NCBI RefSeq assembly: GCF_020536995.1
Contig: NC_068357.1
Coordinates: 131,104,352 to 131,168,351 of the forward strand
Direction: 5' to 3'
DNA: 64,000 nucleotides
Source: Dreissena polymorpha
Lineage: Eukaryota > Mollusca > Bivalvia > Myida > Dreissenidae
The notes beneath the pieces are model-generated. The model was not told the DNA's origin and searched no databases. It saw only the letters and a program-made list of their open reading frames with translations. The position numbers and the translations under genes were made by a program. Position 1 is the first letter of the stretch; every line of letters starts with the position of its first letter. Below, one piece after another: positions 1 through 11,511 of the stretch.

Positions 1-1303
1 TAGTGACTTTACAGGACACTTCAAGGGTTCGAGGGTATCCAGTGTATTTTAATGAGGCATGGTTTGTATCTTGTCGGTTTGAATGTATTTTAAATAGGAT
101 GGGCGTGCATCTTATAGCAATTAGGTTTTGCTCTCAGCTAAGGTTAGTTATTAAGTGGAATTAAGTGTAATTTTTGAGAAAAAGATGGGTACTTAGTTAA
201 ATGTATTAAGTATTCTGGGCATATGCTGGGTATCAAGTGGAATATCAAGTAAAAATAAAATTAATGTTTTCTGAAGGGTAAATAAGTGATGAGCATGTTT
301 AAATTATGCAATTAAAAACAATAATAAGAAAAACTATACTATGATGTTTAACTACAACTGCTTAAATAACACGACCTAATTGAATATTTAGATCACTCAC
401 GGGTAAGACATCTCTGAAATGTTAAAGTGTGAGCAAATCAAAGCCCAAATAATATAGACATAAACAGTTAACTTCTACAATACTTTCATCATGCCCGTAT
501 TAAAGAAATAAAAACCTATCCGATAAATAGTTTTGTGTCACAAAACTACAATAAATAAGCATTATTGGGCCACGCTCATGGAACACTTTAGCCTGTGCAG
601 TCCGCACAGGCTTATCAGAGACGATAATTTGCGCTTATACTGGATTTTAGTTGGAGACTTTCTTTAAACGAAAACTTCCCTAAAAGCGGACCTCCAATGC
701 CTACCGGTATGCCTGAAGCCCGGATGTCTCAGAGCGCGGTTAATATTTATACGTTAAAAAGTGATAACAACAGCGTGACAGCATTCTTTAATTTTCAACA
801 AAGCTCCTTTTACAAAATTAAAATGTTTGTTCAACACGTTGATTACGCGACACGTTTATTACGTATACGTGGTTTGATATGGTGTTTTTAATGACTGTTC
901 CTATAAATCATGACACAATTTATCAAAAGAATCGGTTTTACTAATTCTGCATATAATAAAATTATTCGTGAATTTTATGCGTGAAATAAATCAACATAAT
1001 CTGTTTCAAAATACTTGTATCGTTCGATGTTGCATGCCCCAGTTATAGTGTAAAAAAACTAAAAATGCGTTAAACATCATATATCTTGTAATAGAAGAAT
1101 ATGCGTGTTTGTGGAATTAAAAAAAAGAAATGACATAAGAACTTTTGGAGTAAGTCCTATACTTTATTTATGTGCTTATAAACACTTCTTTAACCGTTAT
1201 ATTACTAAAAGCACATTTGAAAAATGGTGGTATTGATATCGAAACGAAATATGGTTATGTGTTTATACTAAATGAAAATAATCTACCTGCTGTTTGTTCC
1301 AAG
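1..1303. other. Intron upstream of the first visible Pif-like exon
   Basis: AT-rich DNA without a convincing exon. The missing N-terminal half of the VWA domain and the signal peptide of the Pif-like gene are not seen here and probably lie before the window. A worn fragment of MITE family A (AGCCTGTGCAGTCCGCACAGG motif and TTTAAACGAAAA) lies at about 575-690. The short frame at 697-891 has no family resemblance. Confidence 0.6.
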
Positions 1304-1443
1304 GGCGCCGTGGTGTCCTGCGTATCGGTGTTTTACTGACGGACGGACGGGCGAAGTTCGAGCGGGCGGCGGAAGCGGAAGCCCAGGTCGTCAAGGACGC
1401 CGGCGTCTTTCTGGTCGCCATAGGCGTCGGACGTCTCATAAAG
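1304..1443 (+). CDS. Pif: Pif-like exon: VWA domain core
   Basis: The acceptor is TTCCAAG and the donor AAG|GTGGGT. The exon encodes RRGVLRIGVLLTDG followed by the helix RAAEAEAQVVKDAG and the strand VFLVAIGVG, the second half of a VWA fold. The exon enters in phase 1 and leaves in phase 0. The TDG motif is the conserved VWA strand and turn. The DxSxS metal-binding motif must lie in an upstream exon. Confidence 0.87.
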
Positions 1444-4400
1444 GTGGGTTCGTTTGTATTTCGATTTTTGCTCAGTGTTGGTATTGTCTCATACAATAAA
1501 ATTCTAATAAGATAATGTTAATCACATTTAATACGAAGACACCATTATTTTATCGAGACACATTTATAAATTTAAAAAAAGTGTGAGGACGCCATTGTAC
1601 CAAACTAGTTTGTCAGTCAAAGAATATACAGTTATATTTATTATTTTATTTAATCGATAGGATGCACACTCAATATCTTTAACTTAAATAACTTAAATCT
1701 CTCTTTACGAGTAGACAACGGAGCTAGAGAAGCTCGCCTCCACGCAGGGTAACGCGTACAACCTGGAGCCCCTGGAGCTCTCCACGCGCCTCCTGCTCGA
1801 AACCGTCTCCTTCCTGGGCCAAGAGGCATGCGCAGGACATCGCCTTCTTGACCTCAAGAACGCCGAGGCGGTGATGGCGACCGGCTCCCAGCTTTCGTCA
1901 TTCGGTACGCCGCCATTGTCTGGTAACCAGATGGCTGTCTTGTCAATGGTAACTTCTGCCCCGATTACGGAAAAAAGCTTGTTGCGCCGTTTTTCAGCGA
2001 CTGTTACGCCAATAGCAATACCGGATGTTGTGCAAGCGATGTCGCTTGCGGCAGAATCGCGGTCTTTACTCGCGACAAATGAAATTGGGCAGCTGTCAGT
2101 TCCGTCAAAAGTAATCAAAGACGCTGTTATTCTGACGTCTAAAGTTAAGACACCGGAAAGTACAAACGACATGTTGACATCAATAAATAAGCTTTTCATA
2201 CCGGAAATGGGCATCGGATCACAGCTAGGTATCAGGATTCCGGCCCAGACTGTACAAGACACAATGGCGTTTCTGCAATCCCAGTCTAAAATTGAGCCGA
2301 CTAGAACATCTAACATCCAGGAACAATCACGGTATACGATTCCTTTAGTACCAGGACTCGGACTCCATAGGTTCGGCATTCAGTCTGGACCAGGGCTAAC
2401 CTCAAAGGTCATAACAGCGGAAATACTTGACGTGAACTCAACATGGCGTAGCCCCGGCCCGATGTCTCGTTCAAAATCGAAGGAGGCCGGCATGATTGTT
2501 TGGAACGACGGCTCACTGGATATCCCGACAACACCACTGACGACGACCATCAGCGCAACACGAAAAACCACAGCAACAACAACTACCACGTCGGCTCTTG
2601 AGGCCGCGTCATGGCTCAGAAATCCGGGAACAATAACATTTGACGACCTTGCTGTAACAGGTACTTGTTCGTTGTATGAGACGTGTATTTTAGATATTAA
2701 AATTAGTCTAGATATCGTATTTTGCGGTGTTGGAACATTTATAACATTGAATTTGTAAAAAATAATTAGTTGTCTTTCGAACCCTATATTGATAAGACAA
2801 TGTCTTATATACTGATGCATATGTGTTTCTTTGATCTATCAGTGACATTAGTGTCATAATGTATTGTTGACTTTTCAAATTCACATTTAATTGAGCCGCT
2901 CTCTGTGGAAAACAGTTCACCCATTTATTCTTCTCAATTGGATAAATTTATTTTCAAAATTAGGAATGTCTAGTATATTTATTTCTATATTTAGAATATT
3001 TCTTACAGAAATTCATTTAAGCAAACAGCGCAGACCCTGATGAGACGCGGCATCGTGCGGCGTCTCATCTGGGTCTACGCTGTTTGCCAAGGCCTTTTTT
3101 CTAGACGCTATGCATAAATGTGTTTAATGCGTGTGCGTTAAGTGTCGTCCCTGTGCAGTCAGCATAAGCTAATCTAAGACGAAGCTTACCGCTTTTATGG
3201 ACTTTATTCGTTTAAACGAAGTCTCTCCTTAACAAAAAATCCAGTCTTCCTGAGACGCCTGTGCGGACTGCACGTTCTAATCCTTGACGATAATTGTATA
3301 AAGCCCGGTTTTCTCAGAGACCGACTAAATTGTTTATTGGGCTGCGCTTATGTCGCTGATTTTTTTTGCGCATTTATGCATGTACTTGAACATGATTTTA
3401 CATTGTACCTGTACATAAATTGACTTAATACATATTGCAATTCAAGATCAGTGTTCCAAAGGTCACTTTATCGACGGCGTTGCATACACGTTCATGCCAA
3501 ACAGTTGTACGGAGTTCCTTCAGTGCTTCCACGACAATGGCCAAGTGAAGGCGACAAGAATATCATGCCCATTCGAGACTTTCTTTGACGAAGAAAATAC
3601 AGTGTGCAAGCATCACGATCAGAGGTCATGTTGGAGAGGTAAGTCCTCCTCTACCTCCTGCTCGTCGTCCTTCTCGCCGTCGTATTTTCACCATAAACAA
3701 CTGTTTCAGTTGTATGAGTGACTTATATCTGACCATCATCATGGCCATTAACTTTGTAGTCATTATCTTTACCATCGGAAAATTCACTATTTACATTAAC
3801 AATAACAACAACACAAACAGCAGACCAAGAGCTCAAATGCATTATGCCATCACACATTACGCGAACTTCCAGCGCAAATAAACAATCCCTCCATCCTATT
3901 AACGCTAATTTAATATCATCGATGCTTACATCGGGTTGTTTCTAGATCAAAAACAGTTACTGTGTGCTACTTCAACGTATACGCATCATAACATGTTTTC
4001 GTTCTTGACTTTATTTTTTCAGACCCATGCAACGATTTCAGCGTCACTTCATATGCACATGCGCGTGCATGTCGTGCATACTGGCGCTGCGAGCAGGGCA
4101 TGTCCGTGCCAACTTGTTGTCCCCCGGGCACATCCTACTCCTCAAGATTAGGGTGCACGCGGAACGCTTCGTGTGCAGACACGTGCATGGACTTCGGTTC
4201 GCTGCACCAGGTGACGTCATCACGTAAGTTCATAACACAGAAACAAAATAAATTGAATCAAACAATTTCATACTGTTATATTCATACTGTGATATTAAAC
4301 ACCAATGGGGAAAACGTGTATATATAACATGCTAACTGTATTCGGTCTACGTTGTGTGATTTATACAATGTCCGCCTTGCTTGGTAAGCTATATGAACTC

Positions 4401-7400
4401 TGGAAGCGTTCAAATTATGTACTGGACACTCAGTACTGGGTCTTTCCGGGAAGCTGGCAGGAAAATGAATCACCCGCAAATATCCAGCTAATGAATAACG
4501 TTGACTTAAACTATATGTTTAAAAACTAATCCTATCTCTATTCTTTCCTGGACCACAGTTACGTGCAAGCTGGTTGCCATGCAGGAAAAAGAGCACTTCT
4601 ACTTCGAGCATGTGAGCGGGATGGGCTGGATGATCCGCAGGTGCCCGCTGGGCTCCACCTTCCACCAGGGAATGTGCACGTGCAAGGCAGCCAACGAGCA
4701 GTACAACGAGAGTGTGTATATACTTTCGCATGTTATTGTATGCTGGGTGTGCGTATCAAATGGGCCGGGTTTTGTGTGACTCTCTACCCCTACAGTTATA
4801 TAAAATATTAAATTGTCAGAATATTGACATAATAAACGAATGCTTGCTTTACCAATTATGTTAAGTTTTCGAGAACTTGTGAACGTTTATTTTTTTTCTT
4901 AAGTGAACTAATTGTTTTAAAGGACAGGTGTCAAACGGTATCAAAAGATAGATTATAATTTATGTTGTGACGTTATTGTTCAATCCTGATGAGGCCAACG
5001 TGTCAGATAAAGGAACAGATTGTATCTTTCGATGAGCGAAGCAATGTACGTATTTTAGATATAAAATGAGATTCATGCAAATTACACATAATAATTGCAA
5101 AATACCAACGAACATGTCATACATGGCAGTTTTATTGCAAGGCGTATGTACATTCGCGTTTAGTACGTATAACACGCAATTTATTTAAACGAAAATCTAC
5201 GTTCATTTTGTACCTTTGGATAATATTGTCACGGTTTAAATCTGTTTGACATTGCATAACAGTTAAACTTAATTTTGCAATATTCTCGTGTTTGCACTCT
5301 TTGTTTTACTATATACCAAACTGACGTAACACATATAAATTAACATACTTGCGTTCAAAACAAGAAACCGTTTTTATGAAGTTGTAGTCTTCTTCGTTTC
5401 AGTCATGAGTTCAGTTAAGATTCATCAATTCCTTTTAAGCCTTGACAATATTGGAAGATCCATTGGTGAACAATGTCGGATTGCTCTGTTTCATGTATTT
5501 GCATCCAGCATTCTCAATTCTTGTGTACACTGCCTCCAGAGTGTAAGCCCGAGTTCTACCTGGATTTCAACGGCGACATCGCGGATCGCTCCGGAAACAA
5601 CATCTACATGGGCAACACAAATGTCCTGCTTGACGGCAACACAGGGGCGTTCAACGGCGGGGCCACACTCACTGTCTGGAGATTTTCCGGGTAAAAAAAC
5701 AGAATGCAGTTGGTTTTCGTTCTTTGCTTTGTAAGTTTTCAAATACTCATTTATTGACGAGATTTGAAATATGAGGAACGAAGAATACATCGTCGGATAG
5801 CCGCGGTCAATTTATTAGGTAACACTATATGCTTTGATAAATGGAGAACATTTTATTTTTAAATCAAATAACTACAATGTCATGTTTTTAGAATGTCATT
5901 TGGGCAACAACTGACCATCAGTTTCCGGTTCCGCTTATCGGTGACCGCTCGGACGGGGAAGCTAATGCATATTGTGTCCAACTGCTGCCTGCAGTGCCAG
6001 GGGGAGCCGAAGCCCAGCCTTGATATTGCGCTGATTCCAGGGGAAAAGGGCGGCATCGCAGTTTTCAGCATTACCACCGCCGAGGCCGGCGAGATATTCC
6101 TCTTCGTACCATATCAAGATACAGTACGTGCGAACTGAACGCTGCAAAAAATTCAATTGAGTCGTGTTCTGAGAAAACTGGGTAAAACGCATGTGCGTAA
6201 AGTGTCGTCCCAGATTAGCCTGTTAATCAGGAACGACACTTTCCGCCTAAATTGGATTTTTGCTAAGAAGAGACTTCATTTAAACGAAAAATGTCATAAA
6301 ATCGGAAAGTGTCATTTCTGATCAGCCTGTGACGACATTTTACGCACATGCATTATGCCCAGTTTTCTCAGAACGCGACTCAATTATATCCGCCGTGTAA
6401 TATTTGAAGATTTTCAACTTGCACCTGTGTGTCACCACGTAACAAAAAGAGGAATTTAACGAGCAATGCACTTCAATATTTTTATCGGAGAGTAAGTTAC
6501 AGGGGATAATTCAGTTTTATCAACGGTGTTTTTTTAAGAGAGAAGAGCATGTCTGTCGCGTACGCTGTGTGTCTGTGATATCTCGTTTGTTTCCCCAGGT
6601 GACGGGCTGGAACAAGCTGGAGTACCGGTATGACGGACGGGAGATGAGCGGGACTGTCAACAAGGACTCCGCCTCCAGGAGTATTATAGGTGAGAGCGAC
6701 ATTTTGACATGTGCCATGTATCCCCGTATTAGGGGTTGTTGAAGTGCAATTGATTAAAATACAGTTGTCCATATCGGCGATATTTTCAATATGCTCTATG
6801 TCGCGTCAAGTCGACAAGCGTGAGCATTAACCCATTCATGCCTAGTGGACTCTCCCATCCTTCTAAATTAGATCAATTTATTTCCAAAATTAGGGATGTC
6901 TAGTATATTTATTTCAATATTTATAATATTTCTTACAGAAATTACTTTCAGCAAACAGCGCATACCCTGACAAGACGCCGCATCATGCGGCGTCTCATCT
7001 GGGTCTACGCTATTTACCAAGGCCTTTTTTCTAGACGCTAGGCATAAATGGGTTAATTAACCTACATATACTTTTATGCACTTGTTGAAATTCTTAAGAA
7101 TCATTGTTTAAAAAATATAGCACCACCTACCGGTGTGAGTATATATCATTGAAAGTTTAATTTGGAACCCCACAAAGTCACGTGATCCTGCACCCTGATT
7201 TTCAATATTCAATTTTTCTCCAAATATCAAATTTTCACTTCAAATTTTAAACTTAACCACTCTACTATGTAACCATGGCTACACCAGGAAGCGTGCTGCC
7301 GAAGACCGATGCGCTTCTCATTGGTTCGTGCGGACCTACGGGCGCATTCGATGGGTTCCTAGACGAGGTGGGTGCAATACGTTTCAGTCGGACTTTGAGT

Positions 7401-8296
7401 TCCAGATCTTTTAAAGCGTTTTAAACTAATTACGCATATTATGTTTGTACTAAAAGGGTCGCAATATTTAAAACAACGATGTACATATAAAAGGGGGATA
7501 ACTAGACCAACATTAGATTTGAGAAACTGATTTATTTCCTTTTATGATTTCCCTTTATACATTAAGGCAGGTAGATATATATCTAACGAAACTCTACTTT
7601 TTCCGGCTCAATTGCACCAAATACACACCATTATTCATGCATCAGATTATATTCTCAGTATCAAAAAGCATAGTGTGCAGTGTTTAATATTTTTCGAGTA
7701 ATTTGGCCGATTTGAGTTGATGGTTCATCTAACTATTCATCTAGAAGAGTGGAAGTCAACAACTATCCGTCCACCTATAGATTCAGCTGTGTGTACACTC
7801 GTCCGTACGATATGATTCGGAATTCGACACCAATTAACCCATTATGCCTAGTGGACTCTTCCATCCTTCTAAATTGCAAAATTAGGGATGTCTTGTATAT
7901 TTATTTCTACATTTAGAATACTTCTTACTGAATTCCTTTAAGCAAACAGCGCAGACCATGATGAGACGCCGCATCATGCGGCGTCTCATCTGGGTCTACG
8001 CTGTTTGCAAAGGCCTTTTTTTAGACGCTAGGCATAAATTGGTTAAAATCAAGTTATGTATATGTGATCATGAAGGAAAAAAATCAGTATCAACTTTGAC
8101 AGAATTGTGCCCCAACTGTTAAGTGTCCGCGATATAACATGTGAAAAGAAAGTCGTGAAAGATAAAACGGTATTGGTACCATGCACGGAATACGTCTGTA
8201 GTGGGGTACACCCATATTGTAAGAACCGTGTATGTTTTACTGAGTCATATTGTGTTTAAATTTCAGTTCAAGTTTTACATGTGCAACCCGGAATGA
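1304..8296 (+). CDS. Pif: Pif/BMSP-like shell matrix protein (VWA + chitin-binding + laminin G), 3' part
   Basis: Ten exons: 1304-1443, 1715-2660, 3447-3638, 4023-4223, 4559-4711, 5540-5690, 5892-6123, 6599-6689, 7288-7367 and 8267-8296. All have AG/GT borders and phases agree throughout, giving 737 residues before TGA. Visible order: end of a von Willebrand A domain (LTDG, GVFLVAIGVG, ELEKLAS), a long Ser/Thr-rich linker, Cys-rich chitin-binding type-2 exons, then a laminin-G-like domain. This order is that of Pif, a secreted bivalve protein that binds chitin and calcium carbonate during nacre formation. That role is known for the family and inferred here. The MIDAS motif and signal peptide are outside the window. 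Alternatives are BMSP-like or another VWA/ChtBD2 matrix protein, but the LamG end favours Pif. Confidence 0.86.
1715..2660 (+). CDS. Pif: Pif-like exon: VWA end and long Ser/Thr-rich linker
   Basis: This 946-nt exon opens with TTELEKLASTQGNAYNLE, the last VWA helix and strand, and a single Cys in GQEACAG. It continues about 260 residues of low-complexity Ser/Thr/Ile/Pro-rich sequence with a Thr run (TTATTTTTS), a likely O-glycosylated linker. The donor is ACAG|GTACTT in phase 1. The linker matches no domain I know. It is by far the largest exon of the gene. Confidence 0.82.
2661..3446. other. Pif-like intron with MITE remnants
   Basis: No further exon is seen. A worn family-B MITE lies at about 2910-3125 (GACGC hairpin, CTATGCATAAATG end). 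A worn family-A fragment lies at about 3126-3335. Confidence 0.65.
3447..3638 (+). CDS. Pif: Pif-like exon: chitin-binding type-2 domain 1
   Basis: A single 1-1 phase exon encodes a complete six-cysteine peritrophin-A module. The Cys are in QCSKG, NSCTEF, LQCFH, ISCPF, TVCKH and RSCW, with the aromatic FFDEENTVC segment typical of CBM14. Symmetric phase makes it a shuffle-ready domain exon. It is predicted to bind chitin in the shell organic framework. Confidence 0.88.
4023..4223 (+). CDS. Pif: Pif-like exon: chitin-binding type-2 domain 2
   Basis: Phase 1-1 exon of 67 codons. It encodes eight cysteines in the ChtBD2 layout (PCND, ACRAYWRCEQG, TCCPPG, GCTRN, SCADTC). CRAYWRCEQG is the usual aromatic/Cys core of peritrophin-A. 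The donor is TCAC|GTAAGT. Confidence 0.84.
4559..4711 (+). CDS. Pif: Pif-like exon: Cys-rich module 3
   Basis: Phase 1-1 exon of 51 codons. It carries TCKLV, an aromatic segment HFYFEHVSG, and RRCPLGSTFHQGMCTCK, which resembles the C-terminal half of a chitin-binding type-2 module. It has fewer cysteines than the two previous exons, so it is either a divergent domain or a linker to LamG. The donor is a weaker GTGTGT. Confidence 0.76.
4712..5539. other. Pif-like intron
   Basis: AT-rich DNA without recognisable coding potential or clear repeat. The flanking exons fit in phase, so nothing is missing here. Confidence 0.6.
5540..7367 (+). CDS. Pif: Pif-like exons: laminin-G-like domain
   Basis: Four exons (5540-5690, 5892-6123, 6599-6689, 7288-7367) encode a jelly-roll LamG-like domain. 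It starts CKPEFYLDFNGDIADRSGN and continues LTISFRFRLSV, ALIPGEKGG, VTGWNKLEYRYDG, and LLIGSCGPTGAFDGFLDE near the end. The final FDGFLDE is the classic closing strand of LamG domains. The sixth-exon donor is GG|GTAAAA. MITE family A sits 33 bp after the donor of the second of these exons. Confidence 0.82.
6157..6383. mobile_element. MITE family A copy
   Basis: Terminal inverted repeats start TTGAGTCGTGTTCTGAGAAA and end with the reverse complement. The inside holds inverted GTAAAGTGTCGTCCC / GGACGACACTTTNCGC blocks and a central GAGACTTCATTTAAACG segment. It is non-coding, and its near-palindromic layout fits a MITE. It lies in the Pif-like intron 33 bp after the donor at 6124. Confidence 0.85.
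6827..7056. mobile_element. MITE family B copy
   Basis: TIRs TTAACCCATTCATGCCTAG and CTAGGCATAAATGGGTTAA bound about 230 bp of non-coding DNA. An internal perfect hairpin is built on GACGCCGCATCATGCGGCGTC. It lies in a Pif-like intron between LamG exons. Confidence 0.85.
7368..8266. other. Last Pif-like intron
   Basis: No exon is seen. It contains one intact family-B MITE at 7834-8046 and is otherwise unremarkable AT-rich DNA. Confidence 0.6.
7834..8046. mobile_element. MITE family B copy
   Basis: Same TIRs and same internal GACGCCGCATCATGCGGCGTC hairpin as the copy at 6827, about 780 bp away. It is slightly shorter on its left arm. Confidence 0.84.
8267..8296 (+). CDS. Pif: Pif-like terminal micro-exon (9 codons + stop)
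   Basis: After the acceptor TTTAAATTTCAG the exon reads FKFYMCNPE and then TGA, joining FDGFLDE in phase 0. The resulting FLDEFKFYMCNP ending is what a LamG domain needs to close, including a final Cys that can pair with the SCGP Cys. This supports such a short exon. Confidence 0.75.
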   Translation, partial: FKFYMCNPE

Positions 8297-8355
8297 GGAC
8301 GAGTGGAGATTGTGTTTGGAGTTGAAGAGCAAGTGCCATATAGCATATCAAGAGA

Positions 8356-8912
8356 TTTTTATCCCCCGCCATAGGCGGAGGGATATTGTTTTGGTGTTGT
8401 CCGTCCTTTCGTCCGTCTGTCTTTCCGTCCTTCCGTCTGGCACTTTTGTGTCCGGAGCCATATCTTGGAAGTGCTTGGCGGATTTCATTGAAACTTGGTA
8501 TGAGTATATATAAGGATAAGAGGATGATGCACGCCAAATGGAATTGTACACCATATGTTAATAACGGAGTTAAGGCCCTTTGTATCTTGAATAAAATGCT
8601 TTTTTGTGTCCGGAGCCATATCTTGGAAGTGCTTTGGCGAATTTCATTGAAACTTGGTATGAGTATACATGCATATATGGATAATAGAATGATGCACGCC
8701 AAATGGCATTGTACACCATTGGATAATAACGGAGTTATGGCCCTTTGTATCTTGAGAAAATGCTTTTTTGTGTCCTGAGCCATATCTAGGAAGGGCTTTG
8801 GCGGATTTCATTAATACTTGGTATGAGTATATAAATGGATAAGAGGATGATGTTGGCGTTGTCCATCCGTCCAGAAATATTTGTGTCCAGAAGTATTTTG
8901 GCGGGGGAATAT
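8356..8912. repeat. Pearl-like repeat with CCCCCGCC ends
   Basis: Bounded by ATCCCCCGCC and TTGGCGGGGGAAT. After the left end comes a TCCGTC-rich microsatellite, then three tandem units of roughly 170-190 bp starting TGTGTCCGGAGCCATATCT. It lies directly downstream of the Pif-like stop codon, so it may be part of the 3' UTR. The AATAAA at 8590-8595 inside it is a possible poly(A) signal. Confidence 0.75.
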
Positions 8913-9426
8913 CAATTCAACGAATTTGCTTGTTTATATATCTTTTTCTCTTCATTATCATGAATGTATACAATAAACTGGTATCTCATATTTTACCCAT
9001 TCAAAATGAGTTGTGTTTTTTTCGATTTGTTTTATCCCCGTTAAATCATGTTTGCGTTTATTTTATCGTGTGCAAACGTTTCTCGCCAATAAGGAGGCAA
9101 CTCTGCATGGAGATACACGGGGTGAAGACCCTTATTATTGCCCCAGCATCCTTGCCTAATTTAAATTTCCAAACCTGGATGATATAACACAGAACAAAAA
9201 AGTCCATCAACCAAACTCATCGGCGCTGAATGTAGTATATTACCAACCACTGCGGTGTAATAGCCGTTTCAAAACGAAAACATGTCAACTGTTGACATTT
9301 ATGTGATAATAATCGCATGAGAAAGTGCATACAGGCTCTATTAGCGATTGAATATCAAATAACACGTTAAAACACAGCTCTTACATTAACACTTGTTGAC
9401 ATGCATTCACCTGAACCTCGTGGATG

Positions 9427-9545
9427 GAAATTTGGGCGAAGAGAATGTGCGTAAAGTGTCGTTCAAGCTTAGCATGTGCATACCGCACAGGTCAATCAGG
9501 GAGAAAACTTTTTATGGAATTTTAAATTAAGTCTCTTCTTTGCGA
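9427..9545. repeat. MITE family A fragment
   Basis: Carries the left-hand block (GTGCGTAAAGTGTCGTTC, then a decayed GCACAGG palindrome) only. The right half is replaced by the TIR element that begins at 9555. Confidence 0.6.
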
Positions 9546-9554
9546 AATTAAAGT

Positions 9555-10053
9555 TTAAGGGGGCTTTTCACAGATTTTGGCATGTATTGAAGTTTGTCAT
9601 TAAATGCTTTATATTGATAAATGTAAACATTTGATATAAAAAACTCCAGTAAAAAAATCAAGAAAAAAACAAACAAACAAAAACGCATCAGGGCTCCAAC
9701 CACTTTCCCCTGGAGTCCTGGAGTAAAAGTTTACCACTTCGACATCTCGGCCATCCGTGCTCATACAATGAAGGATGTATTTTAAACTTTATATAAGCAA
9801 TACTCGTAGTTTCACCAAATATAACGACAACAACAGAACTCTCCAAATTATTCAATCGTTTCGCGTTGCAACACTTAATAAATTTCAGGTTTTTAAATCG
9901 TCCAAAGATGCATATAATGGCTACTTTAGAGCATAGTAAATGTTCAGTATTACTGTTTCCTCACAAATATCATAACTCTAACGAAAATTTGCGAATCTGA
10001 AACAACTTTGTTTAATTTTGTCAATTTACCAAAACGTGAAAAGGCCCCTTTAA
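9555..10053. mobile_element. TIR element C with degraded tRNA-like module
   Basis: Ends TTAAGGGGGCTTTTCAC / GTGAAAAGGCCCCTTTAA are inverted. The interior at about 9690-9760 matches the tRNA-like segment of the copies at 33077 and 61047, but is decayed. Length is about 500 bp as in two other copies. Confidence 0.75.
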
Positions 10054-10493
10054 GGGTGAAAGGGTCGACCCTGATACGTGTGCAGAGTGCACATGCTAAT
10101 CTATTCGACACTTGACTCACATGCATACAGCACATTTCACAATGAGTGGCCACATTACGAGTCAGCTAAAGACTAAGACTGCAAGAACCTCTGCCGACAC
10201 GATAATGTCATGAAGGTGCACCTATTTAACCGACGACATTTTCGACCGTCCGTGTGGTAAACCGCGCGATACGGAAGATTCTCCCCCTTCCCATGGCCTT
10301 AAACAAGCCAGTCCGCGTGGGGTAACATAATATTTACATTGATGACAGGCGGCAATGCGAAGTATTTAGTTTCTGATAAACGCTTACGCAAGGAAGAATT
10401 CGAAAATTGTCTCTTTATCATTGCTATCATAATTGACATAAAGATAAGTAATATAATCACCTGTGATTAGAGGAAGTACGACTAGCACGTGAT

Positions 10494-10640
10494 TTTGTTC
10501 ATTGTATTACTGTCTAGTTGTTCATTGTATGACTGTCTAGTTGTTCATTGTATTACTGTCTAGTTGTTCATTGTATTACTGTCTAGTTTTTCATTGTATT
10601 ACTGTCTAGTTGTTCATTGTATTACTGTCTAGTTGTTCGA
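10494..10640. repeat. Minisatellite, about 22-bp unit
   Basis: About six to seven copies of a unit like TTGTTCATTGTATTACTGTC TA with few differences. It is followed by a family-B MITE. Confidence 0.85.
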
Positions 10641-10670
10641 CTGAGATCAACATGTTTAGCTGCTGAAAAT

Positions 10671-10900
10671 TTAACCCATTTATGCCCAGTGGACTCTCCC
10701 ATCCTTCTAAATTGGATCAATTTATTTCTAAAAGTAGGGGTGTCTGGTATGTTTATTTCTATATTTAGAATATTTCTTACAGAAATTTCTTTAAGCAAAC
10801 AGCGCAGACCCAGATGAGACGCTGCATTATGCGGCGTCTCATCTGGGTGTACGCTGTTTGCAATGTCCTTTTTTCAGGACGCTAGGCATGAATGGGTTAA
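10671..10900. mobile_element. MITE family B copy
   Basis: TTAACCCATTTATGCCCAG left end and GCTAGGCATGAATGGGTTAA right end with the central GAGACGC hairpin. It sits immediately right of the 22-bp minisatellite ending near 10640. Confidence 0.85.
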
Positions 10901-11511
10901 AAGAAACACAATGTAATTCATGGATTGTCCTCAGGTAATGTCGATCTTGTATGGCATTGAAAACAACTCTTGCAATAATTTATAAAAATCAAGCACACGT
11001 ATAAATGCCATTTATGAACGATTGACGTTTTGGAGGAACTAAAAAATAGTTAACGTGGGCGCAATTAAATCATTGCTAAAGAGTAAAACAGTAAAGTATT
11101 TATTAAGCGCCTTTGAACGTGCACTCTTGCATGAAAAGGGCGCTATATAAATCCGGTATAATAATAATAATTATCAAGTTCCCGCAGGTGGACATCTCAA
11201 AGTTTTTATGTAATAACCTTGTTGTTGTGATTTAGGATATTCCAATATCAGTTAAAAACAATGCTATAACAATTTGATGTACATAAGAAACATAAATGTC
11301 TTATATTAGCAGAGTCATGCGAAAATGGATCTTAAGCAATACACGACAAGACAAGACAAATATGTATTCAGATGTGTACAGTGTACATCGTCTAAACACT
11401 AGATATTGCACATACAATTATGTCACAGAGATAAACATAGTAATAAAATAAACATAAGCATCATCGAATAGGGTTACGAAAATACTAGGTAAAATCCTTG
11501 TTATATAGAGG

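Noticed and set aside
1871-2379. Minus-strand frame of 224 codons across 1705-2379
   Set aside because: It is the shadow of the Pif-like long exon. The plus strand has VWA homology and matching splice phases.
5405-5734. Alternative first exon or small protein before the LamG exon
   Set aside because: The frame overlaps the LamG exon in another phase and lacks homology. The exon at 5540-5690 explains the conservation-like signal.
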